From: Erpetoichthys calabaricus
Lineage: Eukaryota > Chordata > Cladistia > Polypteriformes > Polypteridae
Reading direction: 5' to 3'
Assembly (NCBI RefSeq): GCF_900747795.2
Contig: NC_041402.2
Span: 187,483,375-187,547,374, forward strand
DNA length: 64,000 nucleotides
Shown here in pieces: positions 45,501-59,300 of the stretch. Numbering within the stretch: the stretch's first letter is position 1; each line of letters begins with the position of its first letter. The notes below the pieces were generated by a model. It was not told the DNA's origin and made no database searches. It saw only the letters and a list, made by a program, of their open reading frames with translations. Both the position numbers and the translations under genes were made by a program.

Positions 45501-46049
45501 TACATGCCACGCTCTGCCCATTTGTTTCTCTGCAGGTCCCTGCTGTGGTTTTTCACCATCAGAGCCAAGCAGGTCCCCATACACATTACTTATAGAAAAT
45601 GCTTTCATTTACCAACCGGAGAATGCAGAGAGAACTGGAGGAGCACAGCCGTGTCCAGTGGGAGCGGGCATATCCGTTTTCTCCTGTTTGGAGGGGCACT
45701 AGCTTCTACATTATTTCAGAATACGTTCCAACTTTTAGAAATGTATTTGAAATGAAAATAAAAGTACAGGCTGCCAGGACTGCCCTCAAGGTTTTTAAGA
45801 AACAGTCCAACAGTGGCTTCTAACTTGTGTGTCCATTGTTGGAGATCTGAAGCTACCTACCGTGTTTGCTGTAACGCTAGTCTTGCATGATGACAGATTT
45901 ATTTTGTACAAAATGAACCTTCAAGCAGCTTCCCAATTGTGTTCTTCCTTTCTAGTTGATGAACAGATTTGAAAGGTTACCCTTGGCATCTACCTAATCA
46001 AACCCCCACCAGCATTCAAGACCCAAATGAGTAACGAGGAGGACACGGG

Positions 46050-47375
46050 AACACCAGACAGGGACAGCTTTATTGTTCGTTTGAACTGAAATGAGAAAGG
46101 AGCGCAGCTCAAAGAGTTCAGAATCCCTGCGCATGCACCCGGGTCTTAATTGGTAAAATGAGGAAAAGAAAAATACAAAAGGCTAAAGAAAATAAACATT
46201 TATTGTTACAGGTATCAAATTTGGCAGACAGAATACCCCCAAATACACTGACACATGTATATATATATGTATGCACAGGTATACACACGGGGGGGGACAT
46301 GTGTATGTAGGTGTCTAATTGGTACGGCAATAGAACTGGCTGCACACAAGACGCAAGAAGTGAGATACTGGAAAAAGCAGCAGAAGCAGCAGGAACACAA
46401 AGTCTACGGCGGCCAAGGAGAATCGAACGCCGCACATACGGCATGTACGGAGACGGCATCTCCATTGTCAAGGAGTGTGAAGTGAGATCTGGTCTTACAC
46501 AGCCCGTTCGCACAGTCACCTACCATGCTATTGCTTTCAAAGTGAACAAAACAGGAAAAGTCAAACAAGAAGCCCTTGTAAGTCAGTGTGCCCAAATTTG
46601 GGAGGGCAGTGGTACCCAGCACCCTACTAGGATGCCAGGGTCCAATATACATTCACCTAAAGATGACCTTGCCCAGGTGGACTCACCCCCTTCCCCGTAT
46701 AACCCGTTGACGATCCACCTGGGAAGGCTTAGAAAGCTCCAAAAACAAGGCTGCTCTGCGGCCAAGTTTCTAAGAGACAAATTCAAACTGGGGGAAAAAG
46801 CGGGGTTAAAGTTCATTCAAACGCAAGAGAAAGAAAAAAAAAAAAAAACAAAACAAAAAAAGTGTCAGACTAAAACTGCCCGCTACGTAAACATGTTCTC
46901 TCTAAAAGAAAAAGGGTAATAAAATAAAATTAAAAAAATTACTCAAAATAAATACAACTCACTTGTTAAAAAAATAAAGTTCTCATAAGTGCTTTCCACA
47001 ATTAAGTGCTTTCTGTCTCATACAAAAATATACATATTTACATCTTCTATTAAAAACACAAGCATGAAACGCAAAGCAGAACTAGTATGGAAGGAGCGAC
47101 GTGCGGGAGCAGAGCTTCAGGATACCCTTTTCCCACTGCGGCCTCTTAGAAAGTGGGGCAGGGCGAAACAGAGCCGGGTCCACACATCTACCTAACGGTT
47201 TCTTTCTCCTCCTGGGTCAGAGAAGTCAAAAGGTCTCGTGCTCTACAGCGAGGTCAGGCTGTCTGGCTAGCACTGGTAGCCAGGTCCCAGTACCAGAAGT
47301 TCACACAAATTCATGGAATATTACCAGTTAAAAATACCAGTGATGATAGAGAAATGGGCGCCAGCGTAGCACACT
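46050..47375 (-). other. KMT2A: 3' UTR of KMT2A
   Basis: Sequence after the KMT2A stop carries AATAAA on the minus strand at 46204-46199 and 46074-46069, and another at 45903-45898. The end at about 46050 is the best guess. A 202-codon antisense frame at 46311-46919 is rejected as coding. Confidence 0.5.
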
Positions 47376-50300
47376 TCAGTTGAGGAAGCGACGGCACTTC
47401 TTGGCTCCACAGTTGCAGGGCAGCTTGTTACTGGCATCTTCGATGGGGAACTTGTAGTCATAGGTGAGCTCCTCGCCTTGGTAGATCTTGCGCATTGCGA
47501 AGATAACTATGTGCTTCTGCCCATCCACGTGGATGACTCGAGAATAGCAGTTGGGCTCGCAGGAGTGGTTAATGAAGCGAGCCGCATTGCCATGCATCGT
47601 GGCATCCACTACCTCATAGTCATCAATGCGGAACATATAGCAGCCAATCCCCTGTGGAAGATAGAAAGAGCAGGATAAAGCCCAACAGGCAGGAGCTGGC
47701 GGACTGGCACCAGAGGCCAGCAGACCTGTATCTCACCTTGCTGTCGTAGTACTTCTCCCTCTTGTCAGTCAAGGAAGAGCGAATCACATTTCCAGAATAT
47801 TCAATCACCATTTCTCCTGCGTCGATGTTCCTTTTGCAAAAGAGACCTCTACCATGGATGGCTGACCTGGTGAAAGGTTGAAAACAACTTAAGACGGTAG
47901 GCAAGCATAAAGAACAAAAGCTTAACTTCATTTTATTAAGGGCTTTATTTTATTATAGGGCTCTTCACCATTGGTGGTGGTTTAAGTAATAATTCTTTGC
48001 ATTTATATAGCGCTTTTCTCACTACTCAAAGCGCTCAGCAATTGCAGGTTAAGGGCCTTGCTGAAGGGCCCAACAGAGCAGAGTCCCTTTTGGCATTTAC
48101 AGGATTCGAACCGACAACCTTCCAATTGCCAGTGCATATCCTTAAACCTCAGAGCCACCACCCCGTAGATACTGTAATCCTAAAGTGCTAGCTCAGATAA
48201 ATAAATTTGAAGACTATGAAAAATTGTCTTTTACGTAAGCCAACTCTAAATGCTGTAGATACTTAAAAGGATTAGTGAAAGCTTCTCGGCATCCCATTGG
48301 GTTAAAAGAAAAACATCTGTCGCTCTGTATCTTTGGTTACCAAGTAGCATTCCGAGAGTCTGGTGTTTATAGAAGCCATACTGAGAAGGCAAAGTCAGCA
48401 TTTTGGAACTGCAGACACCATCCACATTAAAAAAAAAGGATAAGTGTCTGTGTATCCATCCATTTGCTATTGGTCTTTCCTACAGACGGCGCATCACAAA
48501 CATTTGTAGTAATAAAATGCACTTCATTTGTCGTTCCAACAGATGGCACGTCACAAATATCAACACTGCTTTTACGAATCCTATACTAAAATGACATATA
48601 ACCGAGACATACAGTATGCATAGCATGATGTGCTGAGAAACAATGCTGAAGTTACGCTGATTGCTTAGATTTCAACCCATCTTAGATGGGTAACACAGCT
48701 AGTGTATAAAAAATAAATAAGTTTTAATCTGCCAGTGTTGTAAATTGTTAATTTTGCTCAATTGAATTGCGACAAACTATGAACTACAAAAATTACAAAA
48801 GCAATTTACAGTGGCCTTGACAGAAACGCGCCACATTGCATTCTCTTTGTGACCAAACATAACTTATGACCTAAACACATTTGTGTATTCCCTTTTGTTT
48901 ACCTGACTATATCCATACATTCTTTTTTTTATTTCTTGTAATTTATTTGGTACTCTTTAAAATGTTTAAGCTGATCAGACATTTTACAACTTAATAGTAA
49001 AAAAGTGGAAACAGCACAAGACTGCACAGATAAAGTATGACAATTAAAGCTTTTAGGCAGAGCCGTCCATCACTATGATAGCCAGCCACTCATATGAGAG
49101 TAATGTCACGAGGTTCAGAATCCCACATGGGTGTTTGACATAAACAACAGCCAATCAGACATACCACAGAGTAATGTCAGAGGAAGGGATACCATTACAC
49201 CTGGGTGTCAAAGAACATGTATTAGACAGATTGCTGAATCTACAAGCTGCCCATGACAACATACTCTTTAACATTTCTGATATTCTTCCATTTTCTGGTT
49301 GTGGACATTTTTTCCAATCTTTTTTGTATTGCTTTTATAAAAATATTGGCTAGCTACATGCCATTATAAACAAACATTGATTATTAACGCACTTATTCAA
49401 ACGGCACAAGTTAAGGGTCACAAATCAAAACATGGATTTCTTAAAAAGGCAAAATTAAGCCAGATTACCTGGACATGACATCTCTGCACAGGCAATCAAT
49501 ATTTTCAACCATGTGAGGACTGGCACCAAGTGTGGACTGAAGCTGTGACCTGATGCTTCTTAGCCATTATACCACATCTCCTGTACTAGAGAGAAGCAGC
49601 TTTGCTAGCTTACCTGTAAACTCCCACAGCCTCCTTGGATGTTTTCTTCAAGTGTCTAAAGCGCATGGGCATGGGCAAATCCAAGCTTGTGGCTCTCCTG
49701 CCCAAGGGGAAAATAAATAAATAAATGATTGTCATTGATTCTGCAAAAGTATAGTTTGGTGCCAGGTGTTATAACCACAGGATGACCAACTAACCGTGCA
49801 GACTTTAGTTGTACTTCCTCTTCCTCTTCATCATTTGGACTGTACTCAGGTGGATGCCGGTGTCGGGATGTGAGAAAATTAAACATGTCAAACATGGATC
49901 GCCTGAATGAGCGAGAGAAAAGTTATAGTGAGAACAGTGTCATAAAAGCAGTGCCACATTGAACCTATGCTCCTATTAATAATAATAATAATACATTTTA
50001 TTTATACAAGGTGCCTTTCAGAGAACTCAAGGACACTGAACAAATAAATAAAAGACACAATTATAAACAACTTAAAACATCAGAAAATCTAAAAATTAAA
50101 ACCAAACAAAACCACTACAATCATAAGGAAAAAGAAAAAGCCATTTTAAACAGATGTGTTTTAAGTTTGCATTTGAAAAATGAATATGATTTGATGTTTC
50201 TGAGCTCCACAGGTAATGAATTCCAGAGCTTGGGAGCAGAACGGCCAAAAGCTCTGCTCCCCGTGGTGGTTAGACGGGCGGGAGGGACGATCAGATGGGT

Positions 50301-53300
50301 GGAGGAAGAGGATCTAAGGTTACGGGATGGAATGGCAACATGAAGAAGGTCAGACTGATATGGAGGGGCGAGGTTATGAATGGCCTTAAATGTTAATAGC
50401 AGAATCTTAAAATCAGTTCGAAACTTGATCGGGAGCCAATGAAGCTGCTGCAAGACCGGAGTAATATGGTGAATAGATGGGGTTCAAGTGATGATATGTG
50501 CTGCAGAATTCTGGACTAACTGAAGCTTATGAAGAGATTTATTAGGGAGACCAAAGAGGAGTGAATTGCAGTAGTCCAGCCAAGAAGTAACAAGACTATG
50601 AACAAGAATGGCAGTGGTATGAGGAGTGAGGGAGGGCGAATGCGATTAATATTACGTAGGTGGAAGTAACAGACCGGGTGATGTTATTAATGTGAGATTG
50701 GAAATACAGTAATCCCTCCTCCATCGCGGGGGTGGCGTTCCAGAGCCACCCGCGAAATAAGAAAATCCGCGAAGTAGAAACCATATGTTTATATGGTTAT
50801 TTTTATATTGTCATGCTTGGGTCACAGATTTGCGCAGAAACACAGGAGGTTGTAGAGAGACAGGAACGTTATTCAAACACTGCAAACAAACATTTGTCTC
50901 TTTTTCAAAAGTTTAAACTGTGCTCCATGACAAGACAGAGATGTCAGTTCCGTCTCACAATTAAAAGAATGCAAACATATCTTCCTCTTCAAAGGAGTGC
51001 GTGTCAGGAGCAGTGACTGTCACAGAGATAGAGAAAAGCAAACAAATCAATAGGGCGGTTTGCTTTTAAGTATGCGAAGCACCGCGGCACAAAGCTGTTG
51101 AAGGCGGCAGCTCACACCCCCTCCGTCAGGAGCAGAGAAAGAGAGAAAGAGACAGAGTTTGTTTTTCAATCAAAAATCAATACGTGCCCTTCGAGCTTTT
51201 AAGTATGCGAAGCACGGTGCAGCATGTCGTTTCAGGAAGCAGCTGCACAAAAGATAGCAACGTGAAGATAATCTTTCAGCATTTTTAGACGAGCGTCCGT
51301 ATCGTCTAGGTGTGCGAACAGCCCCCCTGCTCAATCCCCCTATGTCAGGATCAGAGAAAGTCAGTGCAAGAGAGAGAGAAAAGTAAGCTGGGTAGCTTCT
51401 CAGCCATCTGCCAATAGCGTCCCTTGTATGAAATCAACTGGGCAAACCAACTGAGGAAGCATGTACCAGAAATTAAAAGACCCATTGTCCGCAGAAATCC
51501 GCGAACCAGCAAAAAATCCGCAATATATATTTAAATATGCTTACATATAAAATCCGCGATGGAGTGAAGTCGCGAAAGGCGAAGCGCGATATAGCGAGGG
51601 ATTACTGTATAGAGTACTGTCAAGGATGACACCCACACTCTTAACCTGAGATGATGGGGAAAAAACAGAGTTATCAATAATAAGAGAAAAATTATTGGTT
51701 TTGGAAATTGATGATTTTGAACCAATGAGGAGAACCTCAGTTTTGTCACTGTTTAATTTAAGAAAATTCACAGAAAACCAGGATTTAATTTCAGCAATGC
51801 AGTCAATAAGCGAGGGTGGTGGAAAAGAGGAGGTAGGTTTACTAGCAAGGTAGAGCTGGGTGTCATCAGCATAACAGTGAAAATGAATGTTATATTTACG
51901 AAAAATATTGTTAATATAAAATATTAATTCCATGACTATATGACATTGTTAAACATGCTTAATCCAATTTAAGGGTTAACTATCTGTATGGATAAAAAAA
52001 AATCTCAGTATGCATGCAAAAAACATTTTTAGCAAGATATAGACATAGTGCTTTAAAACCTCCTGAAGAAGGATCCAAAAGAGATTTTGGTATGGAAGTA
52101 GTTAAGGTGTTGGGTAATATACTATATTACGACTGCACGTATGACAGTTACTTTAGTTATACCAAATAAGCCCATCTACATACCTCTGGTTTACTTCAGC
52201 TCTGGCTGCACCATGTGGGTTTAGGGGTGGCTCGTCAGACTCTTGAGGCTTATGGAAGCGAAACTTGTATTTCCTACAGTGTTTAGTGCCATACAGCTGC
52301 TCAATCAGAAAGAGGACGGCATCATGGATAACACCCAGCATGCGGAGGCCACTGACACCTGCCAAGAAAACAACAAGCTCGGTAAGGAATGACCAAGAAA
52401 AACTAGTCGGCAAGCAGCACATAAGAACAATACTAACCATCAAAGGAGAGCTGCCGAAGGCGGGCATTGGATCTTGCTTCTTGGACCTTGTCAGTCAGGG
52501 ATTTCCATGCATCTGCAAAGGAGATTTGTGATGAGAACATGTAGATGTAGAATAAGGCCCCTCTGCTCCAGCAAATCAGCAAACTCACCCTCAATGCTCT
52601 CTGAGCAGACCTTGAAGCCACCATCATCACTGCAGATCTCAAACATGAGACCTTTTATTACCTTGTGATGATGCTGCTGTTTGGAGGGAGAAGCCTCATG
52701 ATCTGCACGGGCCCCTAGAGACATAGCAGAACAACAGTGTTACTTTTCATGTGCATCAATATTGAGAAAATTGAAGACCATTTGGAAGATTCCTCACCCA
52801 ACTCCTGGATCTTCCCTTGCTTTCCTTTCGCATTTTCTGTGGTCTCAGGTTCCTTCAGAAGATTTTGGGTGTTTCTGCAACAGCAGATGAAATGTTAATT
52901 AGTTTACCTTAAATGAATATTCCACCCAAAAATTATATGTATCCATTACTTAACCCATGTGGGTTGTAGTGATGGCCAAGAAAAATGTTCAATCTCATGT
53001 TTTCATGTAGAACGGAGATAATAAAAGCTTCTGATAGTATATAGGCATCTATGGGGACCACCACTGGATAACAGCAAACAATATTAATACAGTCATAAAA
53101 AAGCTTCATGTTACATAATCCACATGTCAGTTATCCAGCTTACAGCATCTAAAATTCATTAATTTTTTTTGTTAAAATACTGTTAAAGAAATACTTTCAG
53201 AAAATAAGAGCAGTACATGAACTGAAAGTGCTTTCACAAGGAGTCAAACTTTAGAATTGAAGTTATGCCTCTCCTCATCATTTACAAGTCTTCAACAGAA

Positions 53301-56300
53301 AAGATCGATTCTGTGTAAAGTTGCTTGTGCACTGCTCCGAGAGCCCAGAAGCATTTATCTAACAATAATTTAGCAAGAAATTAATGTGTGCTGCACATTG
53401 TGAATATATGACCGGATACCTGACATGTGCATTATGTGATGCCAGTAACTTGAGATTGTTTCCATGAATCCAGCCTTGGTCCTCATAGAGGCAAGAGAGT
53501 AAAACAACAAAGATAAGATGGTAAAAGGAGTACTGGAAGTGTTTTCAAGTGTAGTGTCCCACTTCGATGTAATAAGGATTAATCAGAATTGCTTTTGAAG
53601 GCAATGTAAGGTTCACATTCCCCAACATCAAATACAGATAAGAAATGCTTGTTAGAACTGCAATGCTGGCATACCTGGCCTCAAGCAGTCAGTGCCTGGT
53701 ATAAGCAACTGACTTGTGAGCAATAGAAACATTCACGGGATTAAAAGCTAAATGATAAAGGCCATACCAAAGGCTTCATAAGGAGGCAGAATTCATCATG
53801 GCAGACTTTTAAATGTGTACTTTTGTGAAAATAAATTGTGAACTTGGTTGTGTAGTGATTGCAAATGGATACATTAGTAATCGATGGAACTAAGTCAGGG
53901 TGTAATGCAGAGTGACAGTAAACTATATGACTATAACAAGGCTATTTGAATATATGTAGCTTTGAAGTGAAAGAACTATGTGCCAGAGCTCATACAGGAA
54001 AGCTAACATTATTTCATAGGTCACAAGGGAGTTACAGAATTAATGATTCAAAGAATGGTTTCCAGAAGATACGGTAAGACTTTGAAATGCATGCAAATAG
54101 ATTAAAGAATTCTGGGAAGATAACTTTAAAATATTAAGAATGTTATTAGGTTATCTATACATAAATTTAAGCTCAGAAAAAAAAAACTAACCAGTGTGTA
54201 TATATGTTTGTGAAAAAATATGAAATAGGTAATTGGGAATGCTTTGGTGTGCTGGACTGGTAACATCACTTCAACTGAAGGCCACCGAATCAACAAGCTA
54301 ATTGTAAGTGTAGGCTGTTATAGGACACACTTTGGACTTCCTGGAGGTAGGAGGGGAAGGAATTAAAACAAAACGGAGTGACGTTATGAACAATGCTGCA
54401 CATCCTCTCTCTGACACACCAACGCTGAGGAGTTTCAGTCAACAAATTATTCAGCAGAAGTGTGGGAAGAAACACGAAAGGTGGGGGGGAGGTCCTTTAT
54501 ACCAACAGCAATAGGTCTGAATAGTGAGGAGTGTGACAGCAAAGTCAGAATTTTTCTTTCTTTATCGTCATTCTGGTGTGTGTTCAGAGCAAAGTATGTG
54601 TATGTATTTATTTACTTACTTATCTACCTTTTTACTTTATTTATTTAAAAAGCATCTGTAAAAAGCCAAATTTCCCCCCTGTGGCAAATAAAGTTCAATC
54701 TGTCTGTCTCCAGTCAAAGTTTTATTTGCTACATTCTTATACAGGTGAATGTAACTTCACTACTGAAGGGAAGCTGTCGGTTGTCCGACATCAACTGATT
54801 TCTTCTATTAAAAATAGCCATGAAGTTCACCCAATAATGGGGAGGATATTATAAAGCATTTTCAGAGATATAATAAATGCCAGAAAGAGAAGACTCCGTC
54901 GGATTTGCCATCTACCATCCCTATACTGTCAAGTGTCACAAACCTGGCTTAAAATGACAATGATTGCAGCAGCTAAAGCTGTAGCTAACTGATATGAAGC
55001 TTGCTGTGTGACCCTGACTTCAGTCATGTAGGTTGTATGTTTTTCAAACCTAACATTTATGCCTGATTTTTCTGCAAACAAACATTATTTTAACTATTAA
55101 GTTTGGGTATTACCTCGCTGAAGTGGTCTTGTTGTTTGTTGACATTTAGCAATGATTAATAAGTTAACTTAATAAGCTGTGATCATGCAGGTTACGTTCT
55201 TTCAGCAAGTGAAGGCTTTCAAGCAAACCCTGGGCTTCGGTTAAAATATTTGTGCAGCCCTTTCAGAGACAACTATCAGGATGCTGAGTGCCACAACCAT
55301 GAATCCCGACAGGAGTACAGTTCTTGAAGCCATAGGTTCTTAAACTATGGGGGTCACGTGTTGTCCTATTTTGGGTCGAAGAGCTGCAATTCACAATTGT
55401 AATCAAAAAGGGTTGCATACAGTTTGTGAAGGGTCTTGCAATGGGTCTCTGTGGGTAGTTTAAGCAAACGCCACTGCTCCACTATGACCTGCACTGACGA
55501 TTCCCCAAGGTGGAAAGAGATGACTGTTGGTGGGGATTTTTCAGGGGGAAATCCCACCCCCCCCCCCCCCCAAATTGGGATGACTGTCTGCTAATCTATC
55601 ATCGATCATTTGACACATAAAAAAGACAAAACTGTATTGTAACAGTGACTAATCAAGTGTGCTTTTAAGTGCAAAGGGATCCAGATGGTAAGGCCTCTTC
55701 TGTCCAGTTTCCTGTCCTTCACAAATGTGCCTGAAATGCTATTAAGTGTGAGAGTTCAGCCTCCCAGAAGTCTTGTGGACAAACATACAGATCCACTCCT
55801 GGATACCGAAACTCAGGCAGGTAAGGACATGGACAACAAGTGCTCATGAAAAGTGTAATAAAAGTATGACAAATGTAGGGCTCCCAAAGAGTGATGACTT
55901 GCAATAAGCAAATGAAAATATTAGGGCGGAAGACTGAAATGGATCATACAGGAGTGTCACTTTTGGAATGAGCGGTTAAAAGGGCATACTCACAATTTTG
56001 GCTCGCCCTTTTGCAGAGGATCACTCTTCTCTGTGGAATTTTTCATGTTGGGAACTGGTTGGCTGCAGATTCACAAAAGAAATGGTTACACTGGTAGCAA
56101 AATGACCCCAGAGCACCCCAAGAACAGACAGGGACAGTACCTGCTGCTGGTCCCTGCCTTGATGTCACTCTCATGGTCTGCTTTGGCAGTTCTGTCCTTG
56201 GTGTGGCATGACTTGAGCTTCTTGCTGCTGCCTTTATCCGGAATGGGCTGAATACGTTTGGATTTGGGCTTTCCTTTGGTAGCGGCTAGAGCTTCAGAGC

Positions 56301-59300
56301 TCTGTGGTTGGTTTAGAGAAACCAAGGTGCTAGCAGCTGGAGCAGAGATTTGCATGCAAGTTTGGGTATTCTCCTGTGGCAGGCTACTTGGCAGAAGGGG
56401 GCAGACACTATCCAGGAGTGGACTTAACTGCTGGCACTGCAGTTGGTACTGGCCATCTTGCTCTGCTGAAGAAGGAAGGACACAACCACTGTCGCTATCT
56501 GCTGTTGCTGAGCTGCCAAGAGGGGAGAAGTTGCTGGTGCTGGGCTGCAGCGCAACTTGTTCGGAAATTCCCAAATTCTGCTGGCTAGCTTTTAAGAGTA
56601 TGTTGCCTATAGAGCTACTCAGCTCAGTGGAGCCCAAGGGTCCTGGATTTTGTGTCACAGCAGGAGGCATAGGAACCACATTAAGCATTGACTGGCCAGG
56701 CGTCACAAGGTGCGATGAGGAGTCCTGGCCAAGGACAGCAGGTGGTGCTCCCAGGGATGACACAGACTCAAAATACATAAGACCTGACTTGGGCCGTTTG
56801 ATAATGTTGGGCACTGTTCGGTGGCCTGCAGCTGGATTGGGCACACTGGCAGACATTGGTGAGGAAAAATTAATAACCGTCATGTTTGGCATAACTTCTG
56901 TAGAGGTTACTGCAGTCGAGGCTGCAGAGCGTGCCGGTTTCTTTACCTTGCGCGGCTGCAGTCGTGAAATAGGACGCTTCTTACCGTGGCTGGCACTGGT
57001 TACTGGTGGAGAGCTGCCAGTGGTAGGTGGCAATACAGCAGATGTATTAGCAGCAAGGTCTGCGCGCTGACTGGAATCAGACACCAAAATAGATGTATCC
57101 CCAATTAGAAGACCAGGCGCCGAGCTCGGAAGGCCAGGTTGGAAGGTGGTCTGGGCTCCTCCAGCAAAAGAGTGAAGTTGAGAGTGGTGGGTAAGTGGTA
57201 ACAGTGGTGAAGCAGCCATTCCAGGACTCAGGCCGGCTGCAAAGGCCATTGCATCCATTGGTGGTGCCAACTGTATCTGTTGAGTGACACCGTTGGGAAG
57301 GGTCTGTAGGACGTAGAGCGGCTGCATATGCTGGTTCACAACAATCAACTTTTCAGTGCCAGGTTTGAGGTGTGTGGCTGAGGTCTGAACTGCTGTGCTA
57401 GCTACCTGGGCTGTTCCTACATTTTCTGTAGGGCATGTCAAGTACTTCTGAACGGTTGGAGAGGTAGGGACCTGCAGCCCAGGGGTTCCTGAACTCCTGG
57501 CTAAATCCTGAGTGACTGGTTCTCCCACTTGTCCGCAAGCCGGGCTGCCCATGTGCTCAGTTGTTCCTTGGCCTTGGATGAAGTGTTCTGGGGTCATATG
57601 CCCATCTGAGGCCTGGCTCTCTCCACCCTGCTGGAGCTCGCTGGGGGCTGAAACAGGCTGCTTGTCAGAGTTCTTATCTACGGAATCGTCAGTAGCCAAA
57701 GCCAGGATAGGTCGCTCAGGGCCATCCGTCATTAGGCCACCATGGTTTTGGTTGGTTACAGCTGGGCTACGGGTTGTCAAAACAGACAGGTCAGAGGGTA
57801 GTTCCAGAGGAAGCTCAAACTGCTCCTCCCCTGCTATGGTGGCACTAACTCCACCCTCCCCAGGCTCAGCAGAGGGCAGTGGCTGGGGAAAGTCCTCAAA
57901 GAGCCCCATGTCTTTTCCTCTGTTCCCATCTAGCCCAAAACCTTCATCCAACGACAGCAGCTCTGAGGAGGATGACTCGGCTCTCTGGCCCAGAGTCTGC
58001 AAGGATGGGGTGTTAAGTACAAATTCCATGATGTCAGAGGGAAGAATGTTGCCACAGTCATCGCTGTTGGTGTTATCAGAGTCTGACTTCAGCAGTTCAG
58101 CATTGAGGGACAGCTGAGCCTCAACACCCCCAAGAGGCAAGCAGTCCTTCTTGCTGGTACTACTGCCGGTTGGTTCCTTAACCCTGGGCTCACTCCCTTC
58201 CAGGTCCATCTTTTCCACACGGGCCTCTTTGCTCTTCCTCTTACTACTGGTTGGAGGCACTTTGTTTGCAGAGGTGGAAGTGCCAGTGGTGCTGATGCTA
58301 GCATCACTCTCAGAGCTATCGTCCACTCCATCCAGCTGGCCAATCTGTGGCAGCCCCAGCTCTCGTCTTCTACATCCGTCATCAAGCAGCTCCTCCTCCA
58401 AGAACCGGGCACCACTAGGATTAATGACTGTGCGAGTGAAGCTGTAATAAAAAGAGTCTTCATCTTTGCAAGGAGCACCCCGCAACTCTTCGTCCTCCTC
58501 TTCACAACTTCCATCCGAGGATGAGGTGCTAATGTCATCTGCCCCATCTACCTGACCCTCTGCCGAGCGCCTGCTCACCCCTCCACTGCTCCTCTTTTTG
58601 TCCCCACTGTTGAAGAAAGGAATGTCCTCCTCCCCATAGGAGCGGACACCATAGAAGGGTGTGAGACCAAAGAACATATTAGATCTGGCACGGGCACTGC
58701 GGCGAGGATACCGCCGTTTCACAGATACAGTGCCATCATCCTCCTGGCACTTGTTGCTGTGACAGAGGTCATCTTTTTGATAGTGACTCTCCTGGTGTTC
58801 GTCAGATGAGAAGGGGAGGGCACAAGGCAGTGAAGAGGAGGACTGTAGGGGTTTGCTGCTATCAGAATCCATCTTTAAAGGTGTCAGGGTCACCTTGACT
58901 GTGCGCTTCCGATTGGGCTCTGGTGGTTCTGGCACACATCCCTCCAAGTTGCCGAGTTTGACATCTGGTGAGGATGCAGCACCAGCCTGAGCTGGCCTTT
59001 CCTTTTCTTTCAAGGTCTCTCTGGATGCCCTCAATTTGCTGCGCTTGTCTTTGCTGTTGTGGGAACCTGGAGTGCACGGTGCAGGAGGAGAGTCATCAGG
59101 CTGCCTGCTCTCAGTTGCTTTCCTGCTCCCTTTGACTGGCATATTTGATGATCGATTAGCAGAGAGCTCCTTGCCAGAATTCAGGAAAGCTGCACCCACA
59201 TGTCCCCCATCTTCTGCTTCATCTGAGTTGACATCTCTTAGAGGTGCTGCTTGGACAGGCTCACTAGCCATCATCACCCTACCTTTTTCATTCCTTGGGC

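Larger units (their letters stand above)
43308..45823 (+). other. Possible small plus-strand transcript unit
   Basis: Candidate exon 1 at 43308-43358 ends CAG|GTGTAT. A good acceptor (GTTTCTCTGCAG) precedes 45535. After it, three frames stay open for 20-74 codons: one with ATG at 45599 (MLSFTNRRMQRELEEHSRVQ, 74 aa) and one ending HIRFLLFGGALASTLF. I recognise none. A Tc1 relic occupies the would-be intron. It could equally be non-coding or chance. Confidence 0.2.
47376..52714 (-). other. KMT2A: KMT2A FYRC, Win motif, SET and post-SET exons
   Basis: FYRC region: [59 protein letters not shown]. The Win motif that docks WDR5 is in [11 protein letters not shown] (exon 52358-52184 into 49902-49795). 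[51 protein letters not shown]. Post-[16 protein letters not shown]. Catalytic and zinc residues are all present. Confidence 0.95.

Noticed and set aside
46311-46919. 202-codon plus-strand frame
   Set aside because: It is antisense to the KMT2A 3' UTR, has low-complexity Lys-rich ends and no matching domain or splice context.
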